A stretch of 64,000 nt of DNA from Myroides profundi (GTDB taxonomy: Bacteria; Bacteroidota; Bacteroidia; Flavobacteriales; Flavobacteriaceae), in assembly GCF_000833025.1 (NCBI RefSeq), contig NZ_CP010817.1:1550001-1614000 (forward strand), written 5' to 3'. The notes below the pieces were generated by a model. It was not told the DNA's origin, ran no database searches, and saw only the letters and a list, made by a program, of their open reading frames with translations. Below are positions 38,742 through 48,129 of this stretch, piece after piece. The translations under genes and the position numbers were made by a program. The first letter of the stretch is position 1. Every line of letters starts with the position of its first letter.

Positions 38742-39554
38742 TTATTTAGGATATTCTTCATAAGCTTTGAATAAGTTTCGGAGCATCTTGAACAGAGTCG
38801 TACTGTTTTCTTTGGTGCTTTCGAGTTTACTTTTTCGTTTAGCAGTGAAGGAGAACGATTCATTGGGTGTATGAATAGTACCTTCTAAGTTATCAGTATC
38901 GACTATGGAAGTTTGAAGAAGAGTAGGTCTATCTTTAGACATAGAAGAACAGATAAAACCATCTTGAGTCATTACACCTTCAAAACCTTCATTTCTTGTC
39001 GTACGTGCGATTAGAGTACCTTCATTTTGGAATAAATGGAAGTTCTCTATTTTAGAGTATTCTGTAAATTTAATTGGAGAATCTTGTTCTGAAAAGGTAA
39101 ACTCCCATTGACCAGTTACATTAATAGCTGTATAAGTACTCGGAATAGAAAAACGAGGTTCTTTTGTCTTATAGGCTATAAAAGGGATGGTAACTAAAGC
39201 GTTTTTATCTTTCTTATCTTCAAATATTCCTTTAATTGTATCGTTTCGTATAATCCCTTTTAGATAGATATGACCACTGTAATCTAAAGGGTTGATAAAA
39301 CTATCACTTGTTATTTCGGTATATTCTTTTTGATTTGTAATTGGACCATCTGTAAAGATGGTGCGATAACCATGAATATTAAGTGGAATGCTATCTAGTG
39401 TAAAAATAATAGGAATATTGATTCCTTTTATAGTGAAATCGGCTTTCCATCGGATAGAAGAATCAGTGTAATCTTGATTGCTTAATTTATCTGTACAACC
39501 ATTCAAGAGTAAGATCATTAGAAAACAGCTAAGAAGATATCGAATAACAGACAT
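38742..39554 (-). CDS. Hypothetical lipoprotein, thioredoxin-like N-domain type
   Basis: 270 residues. Lipobox LLNGC (Cys20). Strand-rich mature part with 'RWKADFTIKGINIPIIFTLD' and 'VTGQWEFTFSE', resembling the N-terminal beta domains that precede the TlpA-like oxidoreductase in some Bacteroidota proteins. Here no thioredoxin domain or CxxC follows; the chain ends in a short helical tail after 'SKLESTKENS'. It could be a decayed or stand-alone binding domain. Convergent with the DUF4374 gene. No function assigned. Confidence 0.5.
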   Translation of the reverse strand: MSVIRYLLSCFLMILLLNGCTDKLSNQDYTDSSIRWKADFTIKGINIPIIFTLDSIPLNIHGYRTIFTDGPITNQKEYTEITSDSFINPLDYSGHIYLKGIIRNDTIKGIFEDKKDKNALVTIPFIAYKTKEPRFSIPSTYTAINVTGQWEFTFSEQDSPIKFTEYSKIENFHLFQNEGTLIARTTRNEGFEGVMTQDGFICSSMSKDRPTLLQTSIVDTDNLEGTIHTPNESFSFTAKRKSKLESTKENSTTLFKMLRNLFKAYEEYPK

Positions 39555-39794
39555 GGATAGAAAATGTAGTGAAACAATTGGTTATAAACATTAAAACCCT
39601 TGTATAGAATGAACTATTTATCCAAAGGTAAGCTTTTATAGTTAGCATCTATATCATCTATATATTACTTCTATTATTTTGATGTAAATAAGAATTTAAA
39701 TAGAAGTTTTTTTATTATTTATTCTAGGTCAAAAAAGTATATATCTGATATAGACAGAGAAGTTGTTTTGTGTTATTCTTATAACTCTTTTTTT

Positions 39795-40367
39795 ATGGAT
39801 GAAAATATAGTAAAAACGCTTGTCAATAAATTAATGAAGTCAGCACAGCTTATACTGACTTTTGCATATCTATTGGCTATTGGAATAGGGATGTTATTTA
39901 ATTCACAGAAGTACAATGCTTTTGGTATTAATATTTTTGATTACTCTTCTATATTTGATTTTTTGATAGCTCCCTTTGCAGACTTTAGAATAGTAGCTTT
40001 TGCTATTGTGACAATGGTTATTACTTATCTATTGTTTAAAGGTGATGCATATTGGAAAGAGAAATTTCCTGCTAATTATAGCAAATCAACATTTAATCTT
40101 GAACAATATTCTTGGTATAGAAAAATAAAGGGAGGTGTGTTTATCCTTATTTTTATCTGGTATCTTATATTGATGGCACAGTATTATGGCAAGCGAACTT
40201 ATGTTGAAACACTACAACAAGAATTGACTAAAATAGAGTATATAGGAGGGGAAGTGATAGAAGGAATTCTTATAGGGAAGACCAGTGATATATTGTTTTT
40301 ATATGTAAATCAAGAAGTAAAAGCCATACCTATATCTGCGAATCTAAAGACTATACAGATTAAATAA
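39795..40367 (+). CDS. Three-span membrane protein, unknown
   Basis: 190 residues from the ATG at 39795 (an in-frame ATG nine codons earlier at 39768 adds residues without obvious purpose). Three hydrophobic segments (about 16-38, 55-78, 110-130) and a C-terminal ~60-residue soluble part with strands ('EGILIGKTSDILFLYVNQEV', 'IPISANLKTIQIK'). The tail resembles a small beta domain used for ligand or partner binding. No recognised family, no operon partners. A strong palindromic terminator follows. Confidence 0.55.
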   Translation: MDENIVKTLVNKLMKSAQLILTFAYLLAIGIGMLFNSQKYNAFGINIFDYSSIFDFLIAPFADFRIVAFAIVTMVITYLLFKGDAYWKEKFPANYSKSTFNLEQYSWYRKIKGGVFILIFIWYLILMAQYYGKRTYVETLQQELTKIEYIGGEVIEGILIGKTSDILFLYVNQEVKAIPISANLKTIQIK

Positions 40368-40368
40368 T

Positions 40369-40393
40369 AAAGGCTGTCCATTGGACAGCCTTT
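40369..40393. terminator. Bidirectional terminator
   Basis: AAAGGCTGTCC (40369-40379) and GGACAGCCTTT (40383-40393), 3-base loop, between convergent genes ending at 40367 and 40399. Confidence 0.8.
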
Positions 40394-40398
40394 CGCTT

Positions 40399-40986
40399 TT
40401 ATTTCTTTGGAGCATTGTCTACGAACATCTGCTTTACTTTAGCTACGTCATAGCTTTTATCAGCTTCTAATTCACCAGATGAAATTACATTAGTCGTTTT
40501 TCCTTCCCCATTGATTACGATGAAGAAAGGATAACCTAATTTCTGTCCTTCAGGAGCATATTTTTCGAATGCTTTAGCATTTTTATGTTTAGCTGTATAA
40601 TTTAAGTGATAATAAACATAGTTCGCATCGACTACAGTTTTTATATCTTGATTTTTTTGTACAAAATCATTAAAACGAAGACACCATATACACCAGTTAC
40701 CACCAGCTTGTACAAAAACATTTTTGCCTTCTGCTTTAGCCTTTGCGATTAGTTCTGTTATTTTAGCATCACCATCTTCTTCTTCGTTATATGGTTTTGC
40801 TAACGCCTCTTTTTCTTTAGCAATAGCTTGTTTAGCTGCTGCTGTATCTATTGCAGTAGTAGGTGTATTGTCAGAGGTAGTTGCTTCTGTTTCTGTTGCT
40901 ACTTGTTCTGTTTTAACCTCTTGTTTACAGCTTACTAATGTTAGTACTGTAGCTAGTACTAGAGATGATAAAACTAATTTTTTCAT
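40399..40986 (-). CDS. Thioredoxin-fold lipoprotein
   Basis: 195 residues. Lipobox LVSC (Cys20), then a Thr/Glu/Ala-rich linker (25-70) and a thioredoxin-like domain with the active-site pair 'WCIWC' (Cys99, Cys102) and a late cis-proline-type 'GYPFFIVI'. The 'GGNWCIWC' sequence resembles the thioredoxin_7/DUF255-like group rather than classical WCGPC thioredoxins. Expected to be an envelope-anchored thiol oxidoreductase. Single gene; the upstream side faces the Crp-type regulator gene divergently. Confidence 0.8.
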   Translation of the reverse strand: MKKLVLSSLVLATVLTLVSCKQEVKTEQVATETEATTSDNTPTTAIDTAAAKQAIAKEKEALAKPYNEEEDGDAKITELIAKAKAEGKNVFVQAGGNWCIWCLRFNDFVQKNQDIKTVVDANYVYYHLNYTAKHKNAKAFEKYAPEGQKLGYPFFIVINGEGKTTNVISSGELEADKSYDVAKVKQMFVDNAPKK

Positions 40987-41080
40987 ATTTGTTAGGTTTA
41001 TGTATTGTTGTTTCTAAATGAAATTCGGCGAAATGTAATAAAAATTAATAAGATATTGTATATATAGGATTACATTTACC

Positions 41081-41665
41081 ATGAATATGGTATCTATTAT
41101 GCTCAATATATTTTTTCGACGTTTTAATCTATTCTCAGAAGAAGAGATAGGTATTATTGTAGCTTTATTTGCACAACGCAATATTGCTAAGAATGACTAT
41201 CTCGTAAAGGAAAATGAATACTGTGAAGAAATAGCCTTTATTGAATCAGGTATTTTTCGTTCCTTTTACACAAACGAAAAAGGAGATGAACTGACTTATT
41301 GTTTTCGTTTTCCAGATGATTTGATTGGTGCATATTCTGCTTTTATTACAGGAGGAAAAAGTATTGAGAGTATCCAAGCGATTGTTAATACAGTAGTTTG
41401 GTCTATTCAGAAGAAAGATCTCGATGCTTTAGCAGATAGATTACCTCAGTGGACTACTTTCTTAAAGATTATTGCTGAGCAACAGTATTTAGAATTAGAA
41501 CGCAGAGTGATACAGTTTCAGCGAGAGACTGCCTCTGAACGTTATAAGAATCTATTGATGCATCACCCTAATTTTGTACAGTATATTCCGTTACAGTATT
41601 TGGCTTCTTATTTAGGAATTACCCAAAGACATTTAAGTCGTATCAGAAAAGAGATTACTTTTTAG
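41081..41665 (+). CDS. Crp/Fnr-family transcriptional regulator
   Basis: 194 residues. Cyclic-nucleotide-binding-type beta roll (20-120, 'NDYLVKENEYCEEIAFIESG', 'GDELTYCFRFPDDLIGAYSA') joined by a long dimer helix to a C-terminal HTH with 'QYLASYLGITQRHLSRIR'. The phosphate-binding cassette of true Crp is not obvious, so the ligand is open. An ATG six codons downstream (41099) is an alternative start. Same strand as, and 61 bases before, a dehydrogenase/quinone-reductase pair that it may control. Confidence 0.88.
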   Translation: MNMVSIMLNIFFRRFNLFSEEEIGIIVALFAQRNIAKNDYLVKENEYCEEIAFIESGIFRSFYTNEKGDELTYCFRFPDDLIGAYSAFITGGKSIESIQAIVNTVVWSIQKKDLDALADRLPQWTTFLKIIAEQQYLELERRVIQFQRETASERYKNLLMHHPNFVQYIPLQYLASYLGITQRHLSRIRKEITF

Positions 41666-41726
41666 ACATTTGTCCAGTATTTAGACCTCTATTGGCTATT
41701 AGTTTTGTCTGTAAATCAAATTAATT

Positions 41727-42752
41727 ATGCAGAACAATATTTTAATCATAGGAGGTAAGGGGTTAGTAGGGGGGACTATAGCTCGTATCTTAAAAGAGCG
41801 AAATCCTCAATGTAATATAATCTTAGGAACTAGATCTCCTAAAGATCTACAAAAAGAAGTACAGATAGATGTCAATAGCCCATCTTCATTAGAAGCTATT
41901 CTATCTAGAAGTATCGATTTAATTATTTTATCTGTTAATGACCAGAAGGATCATGTACTTCGTTTTGCGATAGAGCATGGAATAGATTATTTGGATATCA
42001 CTAAACCAACACCCGCTTTACATAAGGCATTACAGATTACTACAGAATATACTAAGTATAATAGCCGTATTGTATTTGGCTCAGGTTGGATGGGAGGTAT
42101 TGTTCCTGGATTAGTCAAATCTGCTGTGCCAACTACAGAAAAAATAGACAGCGTACAACTGTTGGTGTATTATTCTATAAAAGATAAAGCAGGCGAAAGT
42201 TCAGCTCATTTTATGGCAGAGCATGTTGCAACTCCTTTTGTTCAGTATCAAAAGAATCAACCTAAGGAGGTTTTACACTTTTTAGATAGTGAATCGTATT
42301 GTTTCTCTTTTGGGCTAAGAAATAGACAAGTTTACAACTTTGATACTCCTGATCTGTATATTTTGAATCAAGTAGAAGCTGTACCTACCGTAAGTGTGAA
42401 GATGACTTACAACTCTAAGTTTGTAACTCGTGTATTAGGCTGGATGCAGCAGTTCGGTGTATTTAAGAGAATGTCTTTAAAGACAAGGAGAAAGATATTT
42501 GGAGGTAGTGGAGCAGGAGATATATCAGTATTCGAAATCATTATTAAAGGCTCTCAGCAAGTAAGGAGAATTTTATTAAAGAGTGATAGAGGACAGGCAG
42601 AATTAACTGCTTTATCAGCCGTATTACATACAGAGGCATTAGTTAGTAATAAAGTTTTACCTGGGCAGTATTTTGCACATCAACTTCATGGAGAAAAAGC
42701 ACTTTTCACAGGTTTACAACAATATGATTCTATAACAGTAAAAGAGATATAA
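41727..42752 (+). CDS. Saccharopine dehydrogenase-like NAD(P)-binding protein
   Basis: 341 residues. N-terminal Rossmann fold with 'ILIIGGKGLVGGTIARIL' and 'IILGTRSP' after strand 2, followed by 'DLIILSVND' and 'DYLDITKPTPALHKAL', the pattern of saccharopine-dehydrogenase NADP-binding proteins. The C-terminal part is family-specific without recognisable catalytic residues. A TAGTTTTG (-7-type) box at 41700-41707 precedes it, but no TTTG sits at the right distance. The stop overlaps the next start by one base (TAATG), so the two are coupled. Confidence 0.75.
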   Translation: MQNNILIIGGKGLVGGTIARILKERNPQCNIILGTRSPKDLQKEVQIDVNSPSSLEAILSRSIDLIILSVNDQKDHVLRFAIEHGIDYLDITKPTPALHKALQITTEYTKYNSRIVFGSGWMGGIVPGLVKSAVPTTEKIDSVQLLVYYSIKDKAGESSAHFMAEHVATPFVQYQKNQPKEVLHFLDSESYCFSFGLRNRQVYNFDTPDLYILNQVEAVPTVSVKMTYNSKFVTRVLGWMQQFGVFKRMSLKTRRKIFGGSGAGDISVFEIIIKGSQQVRRILLKSDRGQAELTALSAVLHTEALVSNKVLPGQYFAHQLHGEKALFTGLQQYDSITVKEI

Positions 42753-43330
42753 TGAAGAGAATAACAGTTATCAATGGACATCCAAATAAAGATTCACTGT
42801 GTTTTGGATTAGTAGATGCATATGTAAAAGGAGCCAGGCAGAGTGGAGCAGAAGTGAGAGAAATCACAGTAGCGAAGATGAGCTTTAATGCGAACCTACA
42901 GTATGGTTATCAGAAACGCATGGAACTAGAACCAGATTTAGTTAAGGCGATAGATGATATCAAATGGGCTGACCATCTTGTATGGGTACATCCTGTATGG
43001 TGGGGTGGACTTCCCGCTTTAGTAAAAGGATTTATCGATAGAATATTTCTACCAGGTATTATGTATCAGTATAGAGAGAATAGTATGTTATGGGACAAAT
43101 TACTGAAAGGTAAAACAGCTCATATTATCACTACCTTAGATCAACCAGGATGGTATTATCGCCTGATGTATGGAAGACCTAGTGTCAATCAGCTAAAGAA
43201 ATCAACACTGCAGTTCTGTGGTGTATCTCCCGTAAAAGTCACTTATATTGGAATTGTTAGAAACTCTAAAGAAGAGCAGAGGTTGAAGTGGATTGCTAGA
43301 GTAGAACAGCTAGGCAAACAATTGAAGTAA
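42752..43330 (+). CDS. NAD(P)H-dependent quinone oxidoreductase-like flavoprotein
   Basis: 192 residues, flavodoxin-2 fold. FMN/FAD phosphate site 'VINGHPNKDSLCFGLVDAY' at the N-terminus, 'WADHLVWVHPVWWGGLPALV' for the isoalloxazine region, and 'GFIDRIFLPGIMYQY'. This is the KefF/NQO/MdaB type, which reduces quinones by two electrons using NAD(P)H. Translationally coupled to the dehydrogenase-like gene, with a Crp-type regulator upstream, suggesting a small redox or electrophile-response unit. Confidence 0.88.
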   Translation: MKRITVINGHPNKDSLCFGLVDAYVKGARQSGAEVREITVAKMSFNANLQYGYQKRMELEPDLVKAIDDIKWADHLVWVHPVWWGGLPALVKGFIDRIFLPGIMYQYRENSMLWDKLLKGKTAHIITTLDQPGWYYRLMYGRPSVNQLKKSTLQFCGVSPVKVTYIGIVRNSKEEQRLKWIARVEQLGKQLK

Positions 43331-43447
43331 GAGCAATCTTGATTTTTGTTTTTATAGATATGGTATAAGAACTATAAAAGTACGAGAAGAGATAAATCTG
43401 TACTTTGTCCTATTAAATCTCCTATTAGGGTAAGAATAAAGAATAAG

Positions 43448-43484
43448 AACGCTATTAGTTTTGTAATGTCAAAATAATAGCGTT
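43448..43484 (+). terminator. Terminator after quinone reductase gene
   Basis: AACGCTATTA (43448-43457) and TAATAGCGTT (43475-43484), extendable with a mismatch, then seven T. Confidence 0.8.
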
Positions 43485-43540
43485 TTTTTATTCTATATAA
43501 ATATCAACGTTATTATTCAATTTTAAAAAAGACAACAAAA

Positions 43541-43846
43541 ATGGAAGAGTTTATAGACTTTGACAATTTAAAACGTCCTGTTTTAGTTCAATTTTATGCT
43601 GATTGGTGTGCTCCATGTAGAACACTATCAGGTATAATAGATCATATAGAGGAGGATATAGAAGCTAAAGTAGATTTGATAAGAGCAAATATAGATCAAT
43701 GTAAGGACTTAAAAGAAGAGTTCTTTGTTCGCTCTGTACCCACGATGATTTTATTAAATAAGCAGGGAGATATCTATTGGCGTCAGACAGGTGTTGTTGC
43801 TCCACAAGAGATTATGAAGCACGTGTGGCAAGTAGATAAAGAATAA
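43541..43846 (+). CDS. Thioredoxin-like protein
   Basis: 101 residues, a single thioredoxin domain without signal peptide. Active site 'YADWCAPCRTL' with Cys23 and Cys26, and cis-proline 'RSVPTMILL'. Close to canonical thioredoxin in length and order, so a cytosolic disulfide reductase. It starts a three-gene run with a DUF2938 membrane protein (17 bases later) and an AraC regulator (15 bases after that). Confidence 0.9.
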   Translation: MEEFIDFDNLKRPVLVQFYADWCAPCRTLSGIIDHIEEDIEAKVDLIRANIDQCKDLKEEFFVRSVPTMILLNKQGDIYWRQTGVVAPQEIMKHVWQVDKE

Positions 43847-43863
43847 TTTAAAGAATTGAAATA

Positions 43864-44364
43864 ATGAATAACGTTGTATTATTAATTGAGTATGCTTTAT
43901 TATTAGGCATAGGAGCTACTATATTTATGGATCTTTATGCAGTAGCTATTAAGAAACTGTTTAATATTCCATCATTGGACTATGCGATGGTAGGGAGATG
44001 GATAGGATCTTTTACGAAAGGAGTGTTTAGTCACCCTAATATTATGCAAGCTACTCCAGTGAAGAATGAGAGAGCTTTAGGATGGATAGCGCATTACTTA
44101 ATTGGTATAAGTTTTGCCTTTATACTATTAGTGATTTGTGGTGTAGAGTGGCTTTTAGTACCTACATTTTTACCTGCACTAGTTATAGGAGTCGCTACGA
44201 CCGTGTTTCCATTCTTTATGATGCAACCAGCCTTTGGGTTTGGAATAGCAGCTTCCAAAACACCTAAACCGAATACAGTGAGATTGAGAAGTCTTCAAGC
44301 GCACACTGTTTATGGGATAGGGTTATATGTAGCAGGATGGGTATTATCTCTAATTATTAGATAA
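43864..44364 (+). CDS. DUF2938 family membrane protein
   Basis: 166 residues with four to five hydrophobic helices. The blocks 'MVGRWIGSFTKGVFSHPNIM', 'ERALGWIAHYLIGISFAFIL', 'MMQPAFGFGIAASKTPKPNT' and 'HTVYGIGLYVAGWVL' are those I associate with DUF2938, a conserved inner-membrane family of unknown function. Conserved His and Asn residues near membrane boundaries hint at ligand or metal contact, but nothing is known. Co-transcribed with thioredoxin and AraC genes. Confidence 0.8.
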   Translation: MNNVVLLIEYALLLGIGATIFMDLYAVAIKKLFNIPSLDYAMVGRWIGSFTKGVFSHPNIMQATPVKNERALGWIAHYLIGISFAFILLVICGVEWLLVPTFLPALVIGVATTVFPFFMMQPAFGFGIAASKTPKPNTVRLRSLQAHTVYGIGLYVAGWVLSLIIR

Positions 44365-44379
44365 AAAGTAAGGATATAA

Positions 44380-45336
44380 ATGAGTCAAAGTAATAAAGAC
44401 ATAAGGGAAATAGAGTCAATAGAAGACTTTAAGAATCATTTTTTGGTATCTGAAGGAGTCAATTGTGGTGAGTGTAATAAACTGCGCTATAAAGAAGGAG
44501 CAGGCTATATGGAAGTCTTGTCTTTGGCTGATTTGAGACAGCACAATGATTTGTTTTTAGGTAGTCGTACGCGTAAGCGATTTTACAGTATGGTGCTAGT
44601 AACTAAGGGAACAGTTACTGAAGTCATAGGGCATAAAGAATACCGCTTAGGTGAGCAGACAATGTACTTTGTGTCAGATAACCAATTACACCAAATAAAA
44701 GAATGGACTAATGACTTAGAAGGGTTTATGTGTCTATTTGATTCTGATTATTTTTTACTTTGTATCAAGCATCAAATCAAGTTGAATAGCTTTCCTTTTT
44801 TTCAATTGGACAAGGCTCCTTATGTGGAACTTACAGAACGTGAGGTAGAGATGATGAGTCATCTGTTTTGGAAGTTAAATCAAGAACAATGTCAAAAAGA
44901 AACTTTTAATGATGATTTATTAGTGCGTATGTTTCTGAATATTATCTTAATAGAGGCAGAGCGAATATATAATCAACAGACTACATCAACTCCCTTTGTA
45001 TTATCTAGAAAAGAGCAGTTAGTAGCAAAGTACCAACTATTGGTGACCCAGAATGCTATTGAATTAAAGCAAGTAAATCAATATGCAGAACTGTTACATG
45101 TACATCCTCATTACCTTAATGATATAGTTAAAGAAATCACTAATCAGCCTGCTAGTTATTTTATTCATAAGTATCTGATAGAAGAAGCTAAATCAAGACT
45201 GATACAGACGAATGATACAGTTGCTCAGATAGCTATAGATTTGAATTTTACAGAGGAATCTTATTTTGGTCGTTTCTTTAAAAAGAAAACTGATTTAACT
45301 CCTCTTCAATATAGAAAGCAGCACAAACAGCATTAA
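44380..45336 (+). CDS. AraC-family transcriptional regulator
   Basis: 318 residues. N-terminal cupin-like sensing region (about 40-170) beginning with a Cys-containing 'VNCGECNKLRYKEG' and a C-terminal two-HTH AraC domain ('QYAELLHVHPHYLNDIVKEI', 'AQIAIDLNFTEESYFGRFFK', 'LTPLQYRK'). It likely controls its own thioredoxin-DUF2938 operon, in which it is the last gene. The paired cysteines near the N-terminus could make it redox-responsive; that is inference. Confidence 0.9.
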   Translation: MSQSNKDIREIESIEDFKNHFLVSEGVNCGECNKLRYKEGAGYMEVLSLADLRQHNDLFLGSRTRKRFYSMVLVTKGTVTEVIGHKEYRLGEQTMYFVSDNQLHQIKEWTNDLEGFMCLFDSDYFLLCIKHQIKLNSFPFFQLDKAPYVELTEREVEMMSHLFWKLNQEQCQKETFNDDLLVRMFLNIILIEAERIYNQQTTSTPFVLSRKEQLVAKYQLLVTQNAIELKQVNQYAELLHVHPHYLNDIVKEITNQPASYFIHKYLIEEAKSRLIQTNDTVAQIAIDLNFTEESYFGRFFKKKTDLTPLQYRKQHKQH

Positions 45337-45356
45337 AAACTTACTTATATAAAACC

Positions 45357-45384
45357 AAAATAGAGACCCTAAGGTCTCTATTTT
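45357..45384. terminator. Bidirectional terminator
   Basis: AAAATAGAGACC (45357-45368) and complement (45373-45384), loop CTAA, between the convergent AraC and MFS genes. Confidence 0.85.
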
Positions 45385-45404
45385 TATGCATAATTTATTC
45401 TTTA

Positions 45405-46979
45405 TTAATGTCCTGCACCAGCAATGATCTTACCAGCTCCTTTTTTAATCAATAAGAGTATAAAAGGAATACAAATAAGAAATAGTACCCCTAAGAACAT
45501 AAATACATCCATATAGGTTAATACTGTTGCTTGTTTAGTCACTCCTAGGTCTAGTAAGGTGTATGCCTTCTGAAGTGCCTCATCTGTAGGGAATCCTTTC
45601 GCTATAAAGCTTTGTTGTAAGGCAGCTACACGATTCTGCACTTCTAGAGAAGCAGTATCTAAATGACTTACTAATCCTAGTCTGTGATTTACAGACCATC
45701 TAGAGATAAAGGTTGTGATTAGTGCGATACCAAACGAACCTCCTAATTGACGCATCATCCCAGTAAAGGCTGCTCCTTCACCTATCTCTCTATTTCTTAA
45801 GTTAGAGAGTGATAGTGTTGTAATCGGTACGAATAGCAATCCTAACCCCACTCCGCGTATCACTAATGGCCAGAAGAAATGCTCACTACCTGTATCTGGA
45901 GTAAGTATATTACGAGCCCAGAAACTGTATAAGAAGAATACTAAGAATCCTGCAGATACTAGATATTTAGGAGGAACTCCTCTTTGTAGCATTCTAGCGA
46001 TGAATGGCATCATTAAGGCAGTCATTAAGGAACTTGGTACTAATAACATCCCTGCATCTGTAGCAGTCCATCCTAAAATCGACTGGGTATAGATAGGAAT
46101 GATAAAAGTAGACCCATATAACCCAAATCCTAAGATAAAGGACAATACTGTACCAATGGCTAGATTAGAATCTTTCAGTACTCTTAAATTTACAATAGGT
46201 TTGTCACAGGTCAGTTCCCTCCATACGAAGAAGAAGAACCCCAATACAGATGATATAGATAGAGTCAGAATAGTACTGTTTTCAAACCAATCATCTTGTT
46301 GACCATGTTCTAATACGTACTGTAATGAACCTACTGCAATAGCAAGTAGTATAATCCCTAAGAAGTCTATCTCATTCAGTTTGCTCTTTTCAGCGTATTT
46401 AGGACTTCTAACATATAATATGGCCAATGTGGTGGCTATAATCCCTAAAGGCACATTGATATAAAAGATAAATGGCCAAGAGTAATTGTCTATAATGTAC
46501 CCTCCTAATGGAGGTCCAAGTGTAGGCCCTACAATAACACCCATACCGTATATTGCTTGTGCAACACCTCTTTTTTCTACGGGATAACTCTCTGTGATAA
46601 TGGTCTGTGAGGTTACTAATAACGCACCTCCTCCTAGACCTTGTATAAAACGGAATAGTATAATCTCCCATAGCGTAGTAGAATACCCACATAAAAAAGA
46701 AGCTACAGTAAAGATGATAATGGAAGCAGCAAAGTAATTGCGTCTTCCAAACTGTTGTGAGAGCCAGCTAGTCATCGGTACTACTATTACATTGGCAATA
46801 GCATAAGCCGTTACCACCCAGGCGATATCAGTAAGAGAAACACCGATACTCCCTTTCATATCATTCATGGCTACATTGACGATAGTCGTATCGACTATCT
46901 CTAACAGTGCACATAGAATGGCGGTGATGGTAATGATTATTCTGCGATAACCGTGTTCTACTAAGCTTTCTTCACTCAT
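45405..46979 (-). CDS. DHA2-type MFS multidrug transporter (EmrB-like)
   Basis: 524 residues with about 14 membrane segments, the DHA2 (EmrB/QacA) size. Signature pieces are 'LEIVDTTIVNVAMNDM' in helix 1, 'SWLSQQFGRRNYF' (motif A), 'RFIQGLGGGALLV' and motif C-like 'IVGPTLGPPLGGYIID'. It exports hydrophobic drugs with protons and, through the adjacent HlyD-family and TolC proteins, across both membranes. Last gene of a TetR-TolC-EmrA-EmrB operon; it starts four bases after the adaptor stop. Confidence 0.93.
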   Translation of the reverse strand: MSEESLVEHGYRRIIITITAILCALLEIVDTTIVNVAMNDMKGSIGVSLTDIAWVVTAYAIANVIVVPMTSWLSQQFGRRNYFAASIIIFTVASFLCGYSTTLWEIILFRFIQGLGGGALLVTSQTIITESYPVEKRGVAQAIYGMGVIVGPTLGPPLGGYIIDNYSWPFIFYINVPLGIIATTLAILYVRSPKYAEKSKLNEIDFLGIILLAIAVGSLQYVLEHGQQDDWFENSTILTLSISSVLGFFFFVWRELTCDKPIVNLRVLKDSNLAIGTVLSFILGFGLYGSTFIIPIYTQSILGWTATDAGMLLVPSSLMTALMMPFIARMLQRGVPPKYLVSAGFLVFFLYSFWARNILTPDTGSEHFFWPLVIRGVGLGLLFVPITTLSLSNLRNREIGEGAAFTGMMRQLGGSFGIALITTFISRWSVNHRLGLVSHLDTASLEVQNRVAALQQSFIAKGFPTDEALQKAYTLLDLGVTKQATVLTYMDVFMFLGVLFLICIPFILLLIKKGAGKIIAGAGH

Positions 46980-46982
46980 CGC

Positions 46983-48128
46983 TTATCGTCCACTTTTAAT
47001 GTTCACATCGATATCTACATTCATACCTGCTTTTACGTATACTAGCATTTCATCCTTCGGATTAGTGAAAGTAATCTTCACAGGGATACGTTGTACTGTT
47101 TTTACGAAGTTACCAGATGCATTATCAGGAGGTAGTAGAGCGAACTTAGCCCCAGTAGCTGGAGACATAGAGTTTATTACTCCTTCGAACTCATGCTTAG
47201 GGAATGCGTCTACTTTTATTTTGACAGGTTGTCCCTCACGCATATATTGCATTTGTGTCTCTTTAAAGTTTGCCACTACCCAGATATTGCCTTTTTGTAC
47301 AGTATTGAATAGCCCTTGTCCAGGTTGTATTAATTGCCCTACTTGTAGGTTAATTTTAGATACTTGACCATCTTCTTTAGCTGTGATTACGGTGTAAGAC
47401 AAGTATAACTCCGCATTGTCTAAGTTAGCCTTAGCTTGATCTACCATTGCCTTAGCAGCATCTATCTGAGAAGTAGAAGCTACAGCTTGAGATCTACTAA
47501 TATTTACTTGTTGAGCTACAGCATTTGCTTGTTTCTCGACTGCTTTTAATTGTTCTTGTAGTACGACTACTTGTTTTTCAGCAGTTTCTTTAGCCGCTAA
47601 TGCTTGCTCATATTGTTGTTTAGTAATAGATTGACTTTCATAAAGTTTGTTGTATCTATCATAGTCATTCTTTGCTCTCCATAGCTGAGTTTTTGCAGCA
47701 TCTATATTTGCTTTAGCAGTCGCTACATTAGCTACAGCAGTAGAAGCTCCTGCTTGAGAAGATATTACTGTAGATTCACTAGTATTATGCCCAGCTTCAG
47801 CTACTTTTAATTGACTTAATGCCGCTTGATAGTTTGCTTTAGCTTGATCTACTTTGATTACATATTCTGTATCATCTAGTGTGATTAATACATCTCCTTT
47901 TTTGACCATTTGGTTATCTTGTACATGGATACTTTTGATGTATCCTGGTATTTTAGATACGATAGGAGATATCTTTGTTTCTACTTGAGCATCATCAGTA
48001 GTCTCATGAGCCATAGAATGGATGTATTTATATACACCATATCCTCCTCCAAATAGTATTATAGCTCCTAACGCAATAATAAATTTCTTATTTAGAGGTT
48101 TTTTATATTCATTATTATTTGTTTCCAT
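46983..48128 (-). CDS. EmrA/HlyD-family periplasmic adaptor
   Basis: 381 residues. One N-terminal membrane helix (15-35), then lipoyl half-motif 'YIKSIHVQDNQMVKKGDVLI', a long Ala/Gln-rich coiled-coil hairpin (about 85-235), the second lipoyl half 'AKEDGQVSKINLQVGQLIQP' and a beta-barrel ('NIWVVANFKETQMQYMREGQ'). This is the membrane-anchored EmrA type that links an MFS pump to TolC. It begins one base after the TolC stop. Confidence 0.93.
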   Translation of the reverse strand: METNNNEYKKPLNKKFIIALGAIILFGGGYGVYKYIHSMAHETTDDAQVETKISPIVSKIPGYIKSIHVQDNQMVKKGDVLITLDDTEYVIKVDQAKANYQAALSQLKVAEAGHNTSESTVISSQAGASTAVANVATAKANIDAAKTQLWRAKNDYDRYNKLYESQSITKQQYEQALAAKETAEKQVVVLQEQLKAVEKQANAVAQQVNISRSQAVASTSQIDAAKAMVDQAKANLDNAELYLSYTVITAKEDGQVSKINLQVGQLIQPGQGLFNTVQKGNIWVVANFKETQMQYMREGQPVKIKVDAFPKHEFEGVINSMSPATGAKFALLPPDNASGNFVKTVQRIPVKITFTNPKDEMLVYVKAGMNVDIDVNIKSGR

Positions 48129-48129
48129 T

